In this document: piece by piece, positions 35,792 through 46,772 of the stretch
How the letters are laid out: the number at the start of each line of letters is the position of its first letter
How positions within the stretch are numbered: position 1 is the first letter of the stretch
Origin: Dugong dugon
Lineage: Eukaryota; Chordata; Mammalia; Sirenia; Dugongidae
Assembly (NCBI GenBank): GCA_030035585.1
Contig: CM057472.1
Span: 87,045,601 to 87,109,600, forward strand
DNA length: 64,000 nucleotides
Direction of reading: 5' to 3'
The notes under the pieces: generated by a model
Databases searched by the model: none
What the model saw: only the letters and a program-made list of their open reading frames with translations
Told to the model about the DNA's origin: nothing
Made by a program: the position numbers and the translations under genes

Positions 35792-35930
35792 GCGTAGTGA
35801 TTAAGAGTTTGGTTGCTAACCATAATTGGTAGTTTGAATCCACCAGCCATGCCTTGGAAACCCTATGGGACAATTATACTCTGTCCTATAGTGTCACTAT
35901 GAGTTGGAATCCAGTCAGTGGCGATGGGTT
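35792..35930 (+). mobile_element. AfroSINE, shortened
   Basis: gcgtagtgattaagagtttg head lacking its first bases, then cttggaaaccctatgggaca and gagttggaatccagtcagtg. Flanked by tatgtgtgtg at 35782-35791 and 35931-35940, a possible duplication, though it overlaps the microsatellite. Confidence 0.85.
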
Positions 35931-35940
35931 TATGTGTGTG

Positions 35941-37060
35941 TTTAATTCACAAACTTTAAAATTCAGTCTAAAACTAATCTCCAGAAAGGTGACCCTTGTT
36001 AAGTTCTTCACCATCTAATCACTGATATACTTATTATAACTTTAAGAAATGTATCTTCAGGAAATACTGTGGCACAGAGATGGCTTTTAAATTATTAATA
36101 TATTTTCTTACCATTGATCTCATGTGGTTCCAGATGTTTCTCTTATTTTCCTAGTCAGAACTGGTTCTGTATCCTTAATTGCTTCTAATACCCTTGCTTT
36201 GGTGCCTATTTCAGTATCTTTTGGGCTCTGAGATGACAACCATGACACTCTCCAGTGACTTCTAAACCAATAGAGGAACAGACATAGGAGTCAAATTGGT
36301 GGTCAGTCCAAGGATCCAGTCATCAGCTCTATTGCTGGTAGAGCTGCATTAGAGAATGTAGTTTTAATCTGTAGTCAAATTGGGCTTCCTTGTAATTTGC
36401 TTCTGCATTATAGTCACTTACTAAGCCTTAGATAAAATAGCTGGGAAATTGTAGGTCTCCCTCCCCCAGGGCAGAATCTGCTCTGATAGACTTACCACAT
36501 GGAGGAGCCTAGGGGAAAACACAATCCTTGTGAGAAGGGCAGATATGAAAGAGAAAGAGAAACACAAGGCACATGGTGATAGTGACCACCTTATTAAGAA
36601 ATGTGAGCCAATGGGTGTCAGACCCTTACTTTATTACCAAGCAGACCAATCAATTCCCTTCTCATCAAAGGAAGTGAATGGTAAGGGAAAGAAGAGCTCA
36701 AAGTGTTACTACAGAACTGTTTCTGTCTGGAGAATGAAGAGATGTTCTCCTGGAGTTCTGAGGACAAGGAAATGGAATTCCTCTACAAGGTACAGCACAT
36801 TGTGTTCAATGCTTGTTTGATGGACTGACCCACAATTCAAGTGTGATGCAATTAGTAGAAGAAGCATAATCACAGTTTGATTCATGGGTTTGGTGGTTAA
36901 AGGAAAATAAAATGCACAGTTTGTAACATAAATTATTTTAACTGGGTAGGCAGGCATATGCAGCACAATTGCCTTGGGCCATAGCTTCTTAAGCAATGTG
37001 CAGTCCACCCTGGAAATGCCTTCTGTATCCGCTTTGCCTCTTTAACCATTTGTCTACCTA
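35941..37060. other. Intron stretch without genes
   Basis: Unclassified. No exon seen. Confidence 0.4.
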
Positions 37061-37480
37061 CTCGATCCTTGATAGAATACATGTATAATTGTGCCACTCA
37101 CAAGTTGAAGTTCTCCTTTGCTGCTTCCCTTGTATCAGTGCCTCAAGAACATAGCAGATAAGCCCCTAGCCTGCATCTTGAGCCTTCTCCCTCTATGCCT
37201 CTACTCATACCCACTCTAACCATTGAACTTCTCACCATCCCCTGAACATTCCTTATATTTTTCATGACCACACCAGTGAATATGTTGTTTCTTCCAACTG
37301 AAATTCCATTCCTCCCTTTTTCTGGTGAACACTTACTCATACTACAAGACACAGCTTTTGTACAACCTCTCGTGACTCTTTCCCTAACATCCAAGACTCA
37401 GTTGCTCCTTCTTTTGTGTGCCAGTATCACCTACCAAACATTTACTACAATGAGTTATAATTACTTGATTGTGCCTGCAT
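37061..37480 (+). repeat. L2 LINE 3' end
   Basis: tgaaattccattcctccctt, catactacaagacacagctt and cgtgactctttccctaacat follow L2. Confidence 0.6.
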
Positions 37481-37489
37481 TTGACACAA

Positions 37490-37760
37490 CAGTAGCAATA
37501 ATAGCTATCATGTCTATAGCTGGGAACTGGGCTAAGAACTTTATGTTAATCATATATCACAGCAAATCTGTGAAATATGTACTGCGATTGTTTCCATTTT
37601 GTAGATTAGAGAAGTAATAAGTTTAAAGTTCCATAGACTTTGGTGAGTTCCAGAACGGGTAGATTAGAGAAGTAATAAGTTTAAAGTTCCATAGACTTTG
37701 GTGAATTCCAGAACGGGTTGTCAAACCCAGGTCTGTATAATTCAAAGCCCGTGGGCTTTA
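37490..37760 (-). repeat. MIR-type relic containing a tandem duplication
   Basis: ttgtttccattttgtagatt and tgtcaaacccaggtctgtat are antisense MIR. Confidence 0.65.
37602..37717. repeat. 58-bp tandem duplication
   Basis: Copies at 37602-37659 and 37660-37717 differ at one base (gagttcc versus gaattcc), so the duplication is recent. Confidence 0.95.
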
Positions 37761-38938
37761 TCACTATGCTCCATGTCCCCCCGCTACACTCTGAGCTACA
37801 GGAGAGTGCCCTGTTTAATGTTGGCCTACATCAGAGAGTGGCACTGAGTAGGCACTCATAAATCTTGGCTTTACAATTTCTCTTCATCTGTAAGCATTTG
37901 TACAATGATGACTAATTATACTTAGGGGGTTGCCGAGTGAAATATGTCTGTTTAGCACTGGACATATTACCTGGTACATAGTAGATGCCTGTAAATCCTT
38001 ATTACTTAGCTGAATGAGCAAAAAGTGAACTTTTTTTGTAATGCAATTGAGAGCAATGCAGTCTTCAGGATACCATTAACTTTCTAGAGATTTCAGTGAA
38101 GCGTGGTTTTCCAAGCCATTCTTTTGTGGACTCAGGCAGCTTCCCTTGCAAGGATGTGGCTGTTTATTTTCCAAGTGACAACTTGATTGACTTTTTTACT
38201 TCTCATCACTTTTCAGCATCTGCAGGCTTGTAAGTGACCCAGTCAGCATGGAAAAGTCCATTTATTTCTTTACTGCATCTTTCCTACAGAGAGTCTGAGG
38301 AGAAGGGTTGGAAATGGCCTCAGGAGGTCAGGTTTCCTATGTGTTTTCTTTTGCAGTGCAGGAGTACTCACAGCGACACGATTTCCTGTCTGCCTGTACA
38401 CACGGTTCACTTTGCTTTTACAATAAAATGTGTGATGGGATGTGGCAGGCAAAGGATTCCATCATTAGTCCTTGGGGGATGGCTCCACAGTTTGATCCAT
38501 CTTAATGCTTTGTTTGGCCCTAAAATACATTGTAAGGGAAGTGGAACACAGAGAAGCAAGAATGTGGTCATTTGTGCAATCTTTTGTCAGTGGGTTTCTC
38601 CCTCAAATTCTGCCAGAAAATGTCCTTGGGTTATGAACAATATAATCCACTCTAGTAAAAGGATTTCTGCTTTCTCTTCATAACTGAAAATATAATTATC
38701 CCATAGCCCAACAGCTAATGTAGGTGTCTGCCCACAGCTTTCAAGAGGCCCTTAAAGGTGTTCTGGTTCTGGAGGCTGAATTCTTAGCAGGTTGCATGGA
38801 AAGGAAACAGAGTTGTGCAAGAACCAATTTACACTTGCCTTGCCTTGTTCCTTTGCCAGCAAACTAGCCAAATTGCTGTTTTAGCTCAAGGTCCCTTTCA
38901 GAAACGAGCATTATATAGCCCCTCCCCCCACCCCCCAC
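37761..38938. other. Intron stretch without genes
   Basis: Unclassified. The 149-codon open frame at 38234-38683 shows no family resemblance and is not called. Confidence 0.4.
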
Positions 38939-38951
38939 CAGGGATGAGCAG

Positions 38952-39348
38952 TGAAAAAGGAAGATTGAAGGAGAATTGATGAATCTGAATTGTGGTGTTG
39001 GCAAAGAATATTGACTATACCATGGACTGCTAGAAGAACAGACAGACAGTCTTGGAAGAAGTACAGCCAGAATGCTCCTTAGAAATGAGGATAGCAAGGC
39101 TTTGTCTTGCTTACTTTGGATACGTCATCAGGAAAGATCAATTGCTGGAGAAAGACATCATTTTGCTAAGTGGAGTGTCAGTGAAAACAAAGGAAACCCT
39201 CTATAAGATGGATTGACGTGGTGGCTGCAATAATAGACTCAAACATACCAACAATTGTGAGGATGGCGCAGGACCAGGAAATGTTTTATCTGTTATACTT
39301 AAGGTCACCACGAGTCTGAATTGACTTGACAGCAATTAACAACAACAT
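38952..39348 (+). mobile_element. RTE LINE, 5'-truncated, with 13-bp target duplication
   Basis: RTE 3' end (gaattgtggtgttggcaaag, gccagaatgctccttagaaa, ggatggcgcaggaccaggaa) with tail aacaacaacat. Flanked by cagggatgagcag at 38939-38951 and 39349-39361. Confidence 0.92.
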
Positions 39349-39369
39349 CAGGGATGAGCAGCCACCACC

Positions 39370-39657
39370 TGTCTGTCAGTTTGTCCTACTGTGGTGGTGT
39401 GCATGGTACCATGATGCTGGAAGCTATTCTATTAGTATTTCAAATACCATCAGAATTACTCATAGTGGACAGGTTTCAGTGGTGCTTCCATACTAAGACT
39501 AGGAAGAAAGCCTGGCCATTTCCATTCAGAAATTAGCTAATAAAAACCTTATGGATCACAGTAGAACGTTGTCTGACTTGCTTACTTTGGACAAGTCCTC
39601 AGGAAGGCTTAATTGCTAGAGAGTAAGAGTCAACTCAATGGCGGCTAACAATGACAA
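39370..39657 (+). mobile_element. RTE LINE copy with internal deletions
   Basis: Begins with the RTE 5' leader (gtctgtcagtttgtcctact, gatgctggaagctattctat). At about 39577 it jumps to the 3' end (ttgcttactttggacaagtc). A second jump near 39617 leads to gagtcaactcaatggcggct. Confidence 0.75.
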
Positions 39658-40631
39658 TCTCATGGATCACTGGGTAAGCAGACAAGTTGTGCAATTCTTG
39701 AACTTATACTTGAGAAATTCATTTCTGCAGTTGTCTACCCACTGCCTCAGGCTCAGTGCTTCTTTAGTTGTCATCAGGGCTTCTTTGCCTGGGAAGCAGT
39801 GGCCCAAAGAATGGGATGATCTGTGAGATCTCAGCTTTGAGAACCCAGAGCCTCTCACTGCAGCTGCACAGGTGGAGGGGGCCTGATGCGGCCCCTGCTG
39901 AGGCTATGGAGTCAGAGAAAGGGAGGCAGCAGGCGGGTCCAGGACCATAGGCTATCCCTTTGCCTGGCAGGGAAGGCAGCAACAGCCCGTGTGTTTTTGT
40001 GCCTCGTTAGCTGCAGGGCAGACCAGGCCGGGATGGCCAGCCAGGGTTATCTTTGCATCATTGCAGACCAAAGTATTAAACTGCTGCACTGAGGCCAGTT
40101 TGAAGGACAAAGGATGGGAAGATGAGAATGATTCCACCTGTCTCTGAGGCTCATCATCAGGAAGGGAGCTCTCACTCACTCTCTGGAGCGGAGCTCTCAC
40201 TCACTCTCTGGAGCACACCAGGCATTCTGCTCATACCAGTGGTTACAGCCACTCCAGGGGGGTTAATATTTTAATGCAGTCTTCCAAGCGAGGTCTAAAC
40301 ATTCCATTTCTAATTCCAAGGCTTTCTGATAGAAGTGAAGAGCAAGAGCCTCTCAGGTTGCCTTTTTTCCAACCTGCTTTGAAGACTTTCAGAGGAAAAC
40401 AAATCCCACTCCCCTGCCTCTCTGCTTCGGTTCCTGCTGGGTGGGAGTTCTCTTACCTGCCATTGTCCTTGGTTTTACCTTTCCACAGGTAGAACTTCAT
40501 GCAGCTGCAGAACATCATGGTGGTGTGTGTGGTGTAGCAGCAAAAGCAACAAAAGGAGAGTCAGAGTAGCAAAGTTTTGAATCTGGACTAAATAGTCTCT
40601 AGTGCCTTCAACAACCTAATCTATACTCTGC
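39658..40631. other. Intron stretch without genes
   Basis: Moderately GC-rich, unclassified, with a perfect 25-bp tandem duplication at 40165-40214. Confidence 0.4.
40165..40214. repeat. 25-bp perfect tandem duplication
   Basis: ggagctctcactcactctct plus ggagc occurs at 40165-40189 and again at 40190-40214 without a mismatch. Confidence 0.95.
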
Positions 40632-40983
40632 TTTGTTAGCTACCATTGAGTCTGCCCTTGACTTCTGGTGACCCCATGCACAATGGAACAAAATGCTGCT
40701 CCTTCCAGCACCATCCCTGTGATTGGTTGCATATCAGATTGTTGTGACCCATAGAGTTTTCACTGGATGATTTTTTTGGAAGATCTCCAGGCCTTTTTTC
40801 TTAGTCCATCTTAGGCTGGAAGCTCCACTGAAACCTAGTCAGCATCATAGTAACTCTTGAGCCTCCACAGACAGATGTGACAGATGGGTGATGGTTGTGC
40901 CTGAGGTACCTTGGCAGGGAATTCAACCCAAGTCTCTTGCATGGAAGTCGAGGTTTCTACCACAGAACCATCACTGCCCCTAC
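40632..40983 (-). mobile_element. tRNA-Gly-headed SINE with RTE-related body
   Basis: Read on the minus strand, 40980 to about 40905 resembles tRNA-Gly. The A-box region is tggttctgtggtagaaacct, followed by an anticodon arm in ttccatgcaaga and a B-box ggttgaattcc. Then comes leader-like RTE text (agcctaagatggactaag near 40800) and a tail ending in ccattgag. It differs from the common AfroSINE head, so it is a separate SINE family or subfamily. Confidence 0.7.
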
Positions 40984-41049
40984 CTAAACGTAAATGTGTC
41001 CCGATTTCCTCACATCAGTGTAATCAGATAAAACTGACCTCACAGAGTG

Positions 41050-41430
41050 TTGAGACAGCAAAAATAACTTTATTAAGAAAGCATTTGGAAATACATGACA
41101 CATTTAAAAAGCAAAGAACATATGCTTGGCAATGACTCTAGAATTTCTGTTGACACATTTTTGAATTGTTCTCATCTTGAGCCTTTTCATGTCTAATGTG
41201 TCCTTTTCTCTCAATTTTTGCCTCTGGCGCTTGGTTTTCTGTGGTTGTACTTGGATAGTAAGTATCTAAACCTTGGCTTCCTTCTGTGGACTCTGGTTTG
41301 CCAGTGTCTCTGTCTCTCAGTTCCATGGGCTGTCTCTGGTAGGAATCTTTTGCTTACATTCTTGCCCAGTGAAATGCAACCCCCACCCCCCCAGGAGCGG
41401 TATCAACATTCAGGCTGAACTAGTCTCAGG
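41050..41430 (-). pseudogene. Possible processed-transcript relic (unidentified)
   Basis: The minus frame 41326-41138 encodes 62 residues rich in charged amino acids (ELRDRDTGKPESTEG, NQAPEAKIERKGHIRH) and stops. About 65 bases further on, an aataaag polyadenylation-like signal is followed by gttatttttgctgt. Upstream in the same frame there is a stop (WARM*AKDSYQRQP). I do not recognise the protein. No poly(A) tail remains, and chance is a real alternative. Confidence 0.25.
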
Positions 41431-41451
41431 CACCCCCATGGAACTACTTAC

Positions 41452-41655
41452 CTACCAGTTGCTATCATGTTGACTTTGACTTATGGTTCCCCATGTGTGT
41501 CAGAGTAGTATTGTGCTTTCAATGGTTTTCAGTGGCTGATTTTTCATAAGTATACTGCCAGGCTTTTCTTCCAAGTTACCTCTGAGTGGACTTGAACCTT
41601 CAACCTTTTGGTTAGCAGCCGGCCATGTTAGCTATTTGTACCACCCAGGGCCTCC
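41452..41655 (-). mobile_element. AfroSINE, older subfamily
   Basis: ccagttgctatcatgttgac, ggttttcagtggctgatttt, ccttttggttagcagccggc and ccacccagggcctcc. Confidence 0.85.
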
Positions 41656-42825
41656 TTCCCCTTTGGCAAAGTTATTCACATGTGTTTCCATTCTTAACTG
41701 GTCTTCTTGCCTTCATTTCTTTCAACTCAGCTACTATATTCATCTTTTTAAATACCAGTCGGACCATTCCATTCCTCTTAGCAAAATTATGCATGATTCT
41801 TCATAACCTATAGAATCAAGTCCACATTTCTTGATCTCAAAGCCTACTTTGGATTCTTAAGACACTAAGCCATCAATAACCACAGGCCCCATTAGACAGA
41901 GATGTGCATTTCCCCACGTTTCTTAGATTGAATAGTAAGAAAATATTATACTGAATGGTTTACTCCTCTTTGGAATTTCTCAGAGAAGTAGAGTTGTTAT
42001 TATTATATAAATCACTGGTTGTGTTTTTGTTTTTTGGGGGACGATAGAGAACAGAATTGAGTAAGTGCCTGTTAATGCTATGTATATATCAGTACTTGAA
42101 TTAACAAGCCATTTGGAAGATCAGTCCTTTACATATCTCATACAAACTGATTTAAAATCTTGAGTTATACATATCTAGATTACATCTAGTGTTTAATCAG
42201 TTGGACACTTACGAATACTGGGTAAATGATTTGTTGTCATACAGAGCTGAGCTCTGCTTTTCATGCAGTGAGAATAACATTTTTGTTTTAACACTTACGC
42301 AATTGGTTGTAAACTTTGGGGTGATATAATTTAAATGGATCTAAACGGTCCATTAGCTATGTCAGTGCCTACTCTCTTGCCAAGCCATAGCTTTATGCTA
42401 AGCTGTTGTGTACTGTGTTACATAATTCCCTACATTGATTTTCTCCACCTATTTAGTTTCAGTACATGCAAGGTGACTGTATTGTCCCTTCAACCTCCTT
42501 CTTAGTATAAACCCAAGTCTGTAAGATAGATTTTGGTCAATATTGCATTTTTCTAATGGAGGTTTTGGAGAGTTGAATGGGCTTAGAAATGTGTGTTTGT
42601 CACTTTTTGGTTTTGCCCCTTTTGATTACATTCACTGTCAATTCAGTATGGTTTTCTAGGTGATAAGAAAGTGCTCGAGTCTCAGATACTGGAAAGAAAG
42701 TAAGATAGGGTGAGGTCTTAGAAGAAAAATGTCAGTTGTTGGAGTACACAAAGGAACAGTTTTTCACTGTCCTCACTCTTTCTCCTTTTTAGCCCCTTAT
42801 CTGCATTTTTTAAAGACTAAGTCGG
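41656..42825. other. Intron stretch without genes
   Basis: Weak L2-like text at 41700-41830; otherwise AT-rich and unclassified. Confidence 0.4.
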
Positions 42826-43010
42826 ATTCCCTGCTCTTGGCTGCTAACTAAAAGGTTGGTGGTTCTAGTCCATTCAGAGGTGACTTGGAAGAAAGCCTTG
42901 GAAATCTACTTCTGAAAGATCACAGCCATTGAAAACCCTGTGAAGTGTAGTTCTACTCTGAAACACATGGAGTCGCCATAAGTTGGAATCGACTCTATGG
43001 AAACTGGTTA
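42826..43010 (+). mobile_element. AfroSINE, older subfamily
   Basis: ctcttggctgctaactaaaa, aggttggtggttctagtcca and ataagttggaatcgactcta. Confidence 0.85.
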
Positions 43011-43681
43011 AAGACAAGTTCACACATTGCCAATACCCCCCATCCCCAGTCAGGAGGAAATTATGCCATGAATTGAAAATGAAATCATTTTGCTTATCTA
43101 GAATATGATTCTGAGAGGCACTTTCACTTGTCTGTTGCTGGTTGACACAGGAAGGAGATAGGCAGCAGTTGGGGTGATGCTGCCCTTGGTAATCTCCTCT
43201 GGCCCAGGGAGAAGATTCATTGAATGGAGACTGCAAAGATTGTGAACTGTTGCAGCAGTTTTTATTAGATACTTGCAAAGGAAGGTACTTGGATACACAA
43301 AATCTTCCCTGGTATATTTGCATGAAGATTAGTGTAAATATGCATGCAATTTACATAGACAATTTAAATTTTTTTCCCTCACATTGGTTATATTTCTTAT
43401 TTATTTATTGTGGCAGTCTCTTCTTTTCACCAATGTCATTTTTTCTCTGGCTTTCCACACAAAAGAAGTTCTTTTGTTTTAAACATCCAGATTCCAGGGA
43501 AAATTTCCTTTGGTGAGCAAGAGTAATGTACATAAGGCATGGGGGATTAAGTTCCTGGGTCGATTTATCCAAGGATTGGAATAGTCTATAAGTCAATGCA
43601 TGGCTCCAAAGAATCATTTGTGGGCTTTGAGAAGTAGAGCAGGAGCATGTGGTATGTCCAGAGCGCTAGGCACAGGGCACC
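43011..43681. other. Intron stretch without genes
   Basis: Unclassified. The minus-strand frame at 42874-43323 partly overlaps the SINE and is not called. Confidence 0.4.
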
Positions 43682-43881
43682 AGTACCAGTTGCCATTGAG
43701 TTTGACTCATGGAGACCTCATGTGTGTCAGAGTAGAGCTATGCTCCATAGGGTTTTCAGTGGCTGATTTTTTGGAAGTAGATCAACAAGTCTGTCTTCTG
43801 AGGTGCCTCTGGGGAAACTTGTACCTCCAACCTTCTGTTAGAAGCCAAATGTGTTAACGGTTTTCACCACCCAGGGTCTCC
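43682..43881 (-). mobile_element. AfroSINE, older subfamily
   Basis: ccagttgccattgagtttga, gagctatgctccatagggtt, aaccttctgttagaagccaa and ccacccagggtctcc. Confidence 0.88.
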
Positions 43882-43919
43882 AGGAAAGGGAACGGTAACT
43901 GATACATAGGAGGAAGTCC

Positions 43920-44060
43920 AAAGATCCCTCCGCAGAGTTACAAACTATGTGGTCTTGGGTAAGTCATGTATCAACCCCAGGCCTCAGTTTCTTCTTGATA
44001 AAATAAGGGCATCGAACTAGGCAATCTTTAAAATTTCTTATAGCTCTAGAATGTGCTAGT
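43920..44060 (+). repeat. MIR SINE
   Basis: actatgtggtcttgggtaag, ggcctcagtttcttcttgat and aaaataagggcatcgaacta. Confidence 0.7.
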
Positions 44061-46445
44061 TTGGCAGACTCCTTGATCTAATTATATGAAAAATACTGAG
44101 TACCACATAGAACATTAAATAATATCATAGTGGCTTGCTATTCTATGTCACACTTTCCCCTTTTGAAGGGTACTTGATGATTATTTAAAACTTCTCTTAA
44201 GAGACACTCTTTTCCTTGCTCATTTATCTCAGTTGAGTGGGCACACAAGGTGTAACTTAAATGTTTATAGAAGACACCTATTAATACACTGCATGCGGCA
44301 CCAAGGACACACACAGCATTGGGCTCTGTGCACATCCTGGTCTGTGGGAAAGAGCTTAGTTGTAATAACTGCGTTCAATTTGTCATCTTCTACTCTAGAT
44401 CAGGCTCACCTCCAGATCTACAGAGCAGGAGCTTGTCCAGCTGCATTTTAACAAAGTCATTTCTTCAGAAATGAATGGAGAGATTGTGGCAATAGTGCAC
44501 TAGGGAGTTGGTTGGATCTCTTTCAAACATGCAGACGGTATCGAATTTCTGCTCTGTGGTATTTTTTGACTATTTTTGGTAAAATGCATCAGGCATGAGT
44601 TATGTTCTGGATGGTATTTGGTACTTATATATGGGTAAGCTACACTGTGGCCACTATAGGTGGACAGGTCCCTTTTAACTATGTGTGTGTGTGTGTGTGT
44701 GTGTGCAAACAGAAATGTGCATTCATAGGTAGACACATATCATCAAGGCCCTCTAGAATACATGGGAGAAACTCGTTTTCTTCTTTAACTCTCTGGAGTG
44801 TGAAGTTGAGGTTCATGTTTTAACGATGTTATGGTGCTACGATTAATTTAACAGTTATGTAGTGAGTGGTCATCTCTCCACATTATGACAGAGACTCCTT
44901 TATAGCTCTTATCTCATGATGAAAGAGTATTTTATTTCACTTAAGTGATTCCTAGAGCTGTGATGGGTAGTAAGGAACTGAGTTGAAGTAGACTTGGCTT
45001 TGGTTAATAAGACAAGAGTGTATTTCTGGCAGGGAAAATAGACTTCTCTCAATCTCATTTTGTAGCCCTCAATCTTTAGAGGGAAAATGTGTATCTAAAC
45101 TTGTATTGTTGGTAATTTTCTTTCATTAATAAGGTGCTTTTGATGGGTTTTGACTAACCCTGACATGAAATTGGTTGGTCTAAGTCAGACTGTCTGGCAG
45201 GAGGACAAATGGACGCCCACATGCATGGTGTATGTCAGAATTATAAATCAAATCAACAAATGATTAAATAACATATATTCTATAATCTTACCTTGGCCAA
45301 TATATTTTCATAACTACTTGGAAAGTCAGGTTAAAACTTAGAATTTTTGGAGTCTTAGGAGTTCTGCATTGGAAATCACAGCACAAGGAGAAACAGCCCC
45401 CTGGTTCTCAGCTTATAGCTTGCCCCCCTTCTCTTCCCGCCTTTGACTCATCATATATCACAAGGGGCCTTGTGTAAATGCGTATGAGTACACCATATCT
45501 CACATGGCCAACTCCATCCACACCCCTGAAAACAGCCCCCTCTGGCTTCCTCTTGGGTCTCAGCAGGATATGCGTATGAACAGCTGACTTGTCTTCAGAA
45601 AGGCCCAGAGAAGAGGCACAGAAAAGCCAGGGACACAGTCTTGGGTATCTTTGGACAGGGAATTATAGGGCCCCAGAATCTGGAATATGGTCTTGAAGGG
45701 GAGTATCGGCTCCAGGTGGGCTGCCATCTTGGTTCTGTGGACCCCTAGTCCTATGGGGAGGAATGTGGTCACAAGCAGGTCAGACTAGGGTCATTTAATT
45801 CTAGGGACCTAGAGCAGGGACTTCTTTTGCTTGAGTCTAAGGATAGTTTTGTTGTGTGGTCAAAACACACCACCAAATTTCATTCTGTTCCCCTTCCTCA
45901 CCTGCTTGATCATCTTCTCAGGTCCAGCTTCCTGTTTAATAACCCACTCATGTTCCACTGGGCTCAGGACTCTACCAGGGAAACTAAAGTTAGCCGTGTT
46001 AGTGATGGATGGAAATCAGAGCCAAATCTTTCAGGGTAATTGATTTTTAGTTACTGGTCAATAAAAAGTGCCTAGAGCTAAGGAGCCCTTTGTAGACCAG
46101 TTAATTATCCATTCCAAACCGGCTCTTCTATAAGCATTTAAAAGCCATAACTGAAGCTAAAGCAATGCAAACCTCACTTCAACATTTTTCGTGAAATTTC
46201 CCTTAAGGTTTTTCTCTGAGGAAATTTGAAGGAAAGGCAGCAAGCTCTACTGCACGATCTTGTTTGTCTTCCATCCTTATGCAGACATATAGCTTCTCTG
46301 CAGTCCCCTTCTCTGCAGGTCTCCGCTGGTATTTCAATATAAGCTGGTGGAAGAGTTGGAGAGAGTGTGGCAGGGGCAGTGCCCTTGGGGCATGTTCTCT
46401 TGGTATTTACATGGATCTGACTCATGCCAGCCACATGTTAACTAC
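44061..46445. other. Intron stretch without genes, leading to the first LNS2 exon
   Basis: Unclassified apart from the TG repeat listed next. No exon seen before 46471. Confidence 0.4.
44682..44705. repeat. (TG)n microsatellite
   Basis: Twelve TG units without interruption. Confidence 0.95.
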
Positions 46446-46470
46446 TTTTCTCTTTCTTTTTCTCCTACAG

Positions 46471-46772
46471 CTCGAGAGGAGAATGTGGCCACTTTCCGGG
46501 GCTCAGAGTACCTGTGCTATGACCTGTCTCAGAACCCGATCCAGAGCAGCAGTGATGAGATCACCCTCTCCTTTAAGACCTGGCAGCGTAATGGGCTCAT
46601 CCTGCACACGGGCAAGTCAGCTGACTATGTCAACCTGGCTCTGAAGGATGGTGCGGTCTCCTTGGTCATTAATCTGGGGTCTGGGGCCTTTGAGGCCATT
46701 GTGGAGCCCGTAAATGGCAAATTCAACGACAACGCCTGGCACGATGTCAAAGTGACACGCAACCTCCGGCAG
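46471..46772 (+). CDS. NRXN3: Neurexin-3-alpha exon, first part of LNS2 domain
   Basis: This internal exon of 302 bases starts in phase 1 (two bases finish a split Ala codon) and ends on a codon boundary after ...TRNLRQ. The translation begins (A)[20 protein letters not shown] and continues through [32 protein letters not shown] and [20 protein letters not shown]. This is the first half of an LNS (laminin G) beta-sandwich. Neurexins are presynaptic cell-adhesion receptors; LNS2 is one of six LNS domains of the alpha form and carries a Ca2+ site on the rim altered by splice-site 2. The D in SADYVN is probably one of the Ca2+ ligands (inference). [15 protein letters not shown] and EAIVEPVN favour NRXN3 over NRXN1, which as I recall has TLQRNGLM, ALKNGAV and EALVEPVN. 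Acceptor is tcctacag, donor is gtaatg. The frame is undamaged, so this looks like a live gene. Confidence 0.95.

Larger units (their letters stand above)
1..46470 (+). other. NRXN3: NRXN3 intron upstream of the first LNS2 exon (partial, 5' end outside window)
   Basis: No coding exon is recognisable before 46471. The open frames here are short, or are fragments of RTE LINE protein. The intron ends in a strong acceptor: a pyrimidine run at 46446-46466 followed by ctacag at 46465-46470. The first bases of the next exon complete a codon whose first base is supplied from outside the window. I looked for the NRXN3 splice-site-1 cassette exon (a short peptide containing HLMMSEQ) and did not find a convincing copy. 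The stretch is dense in interspersed repeats, listed separately. Very long introns are normal for neurexin genes. Confidence 0.8.

Noticed and set aside
38234-38683. 149-codon open frame
   Set aside because: Two overlapping frames, no family resemblance and no splice or promoter context; treated as chance.
40897-40983. A real tRNA-Gly gene
   Set aside because: The boxes are diverged, the stems do not all pair, and the sequence runs straight into SINE body; it is a SINE head.
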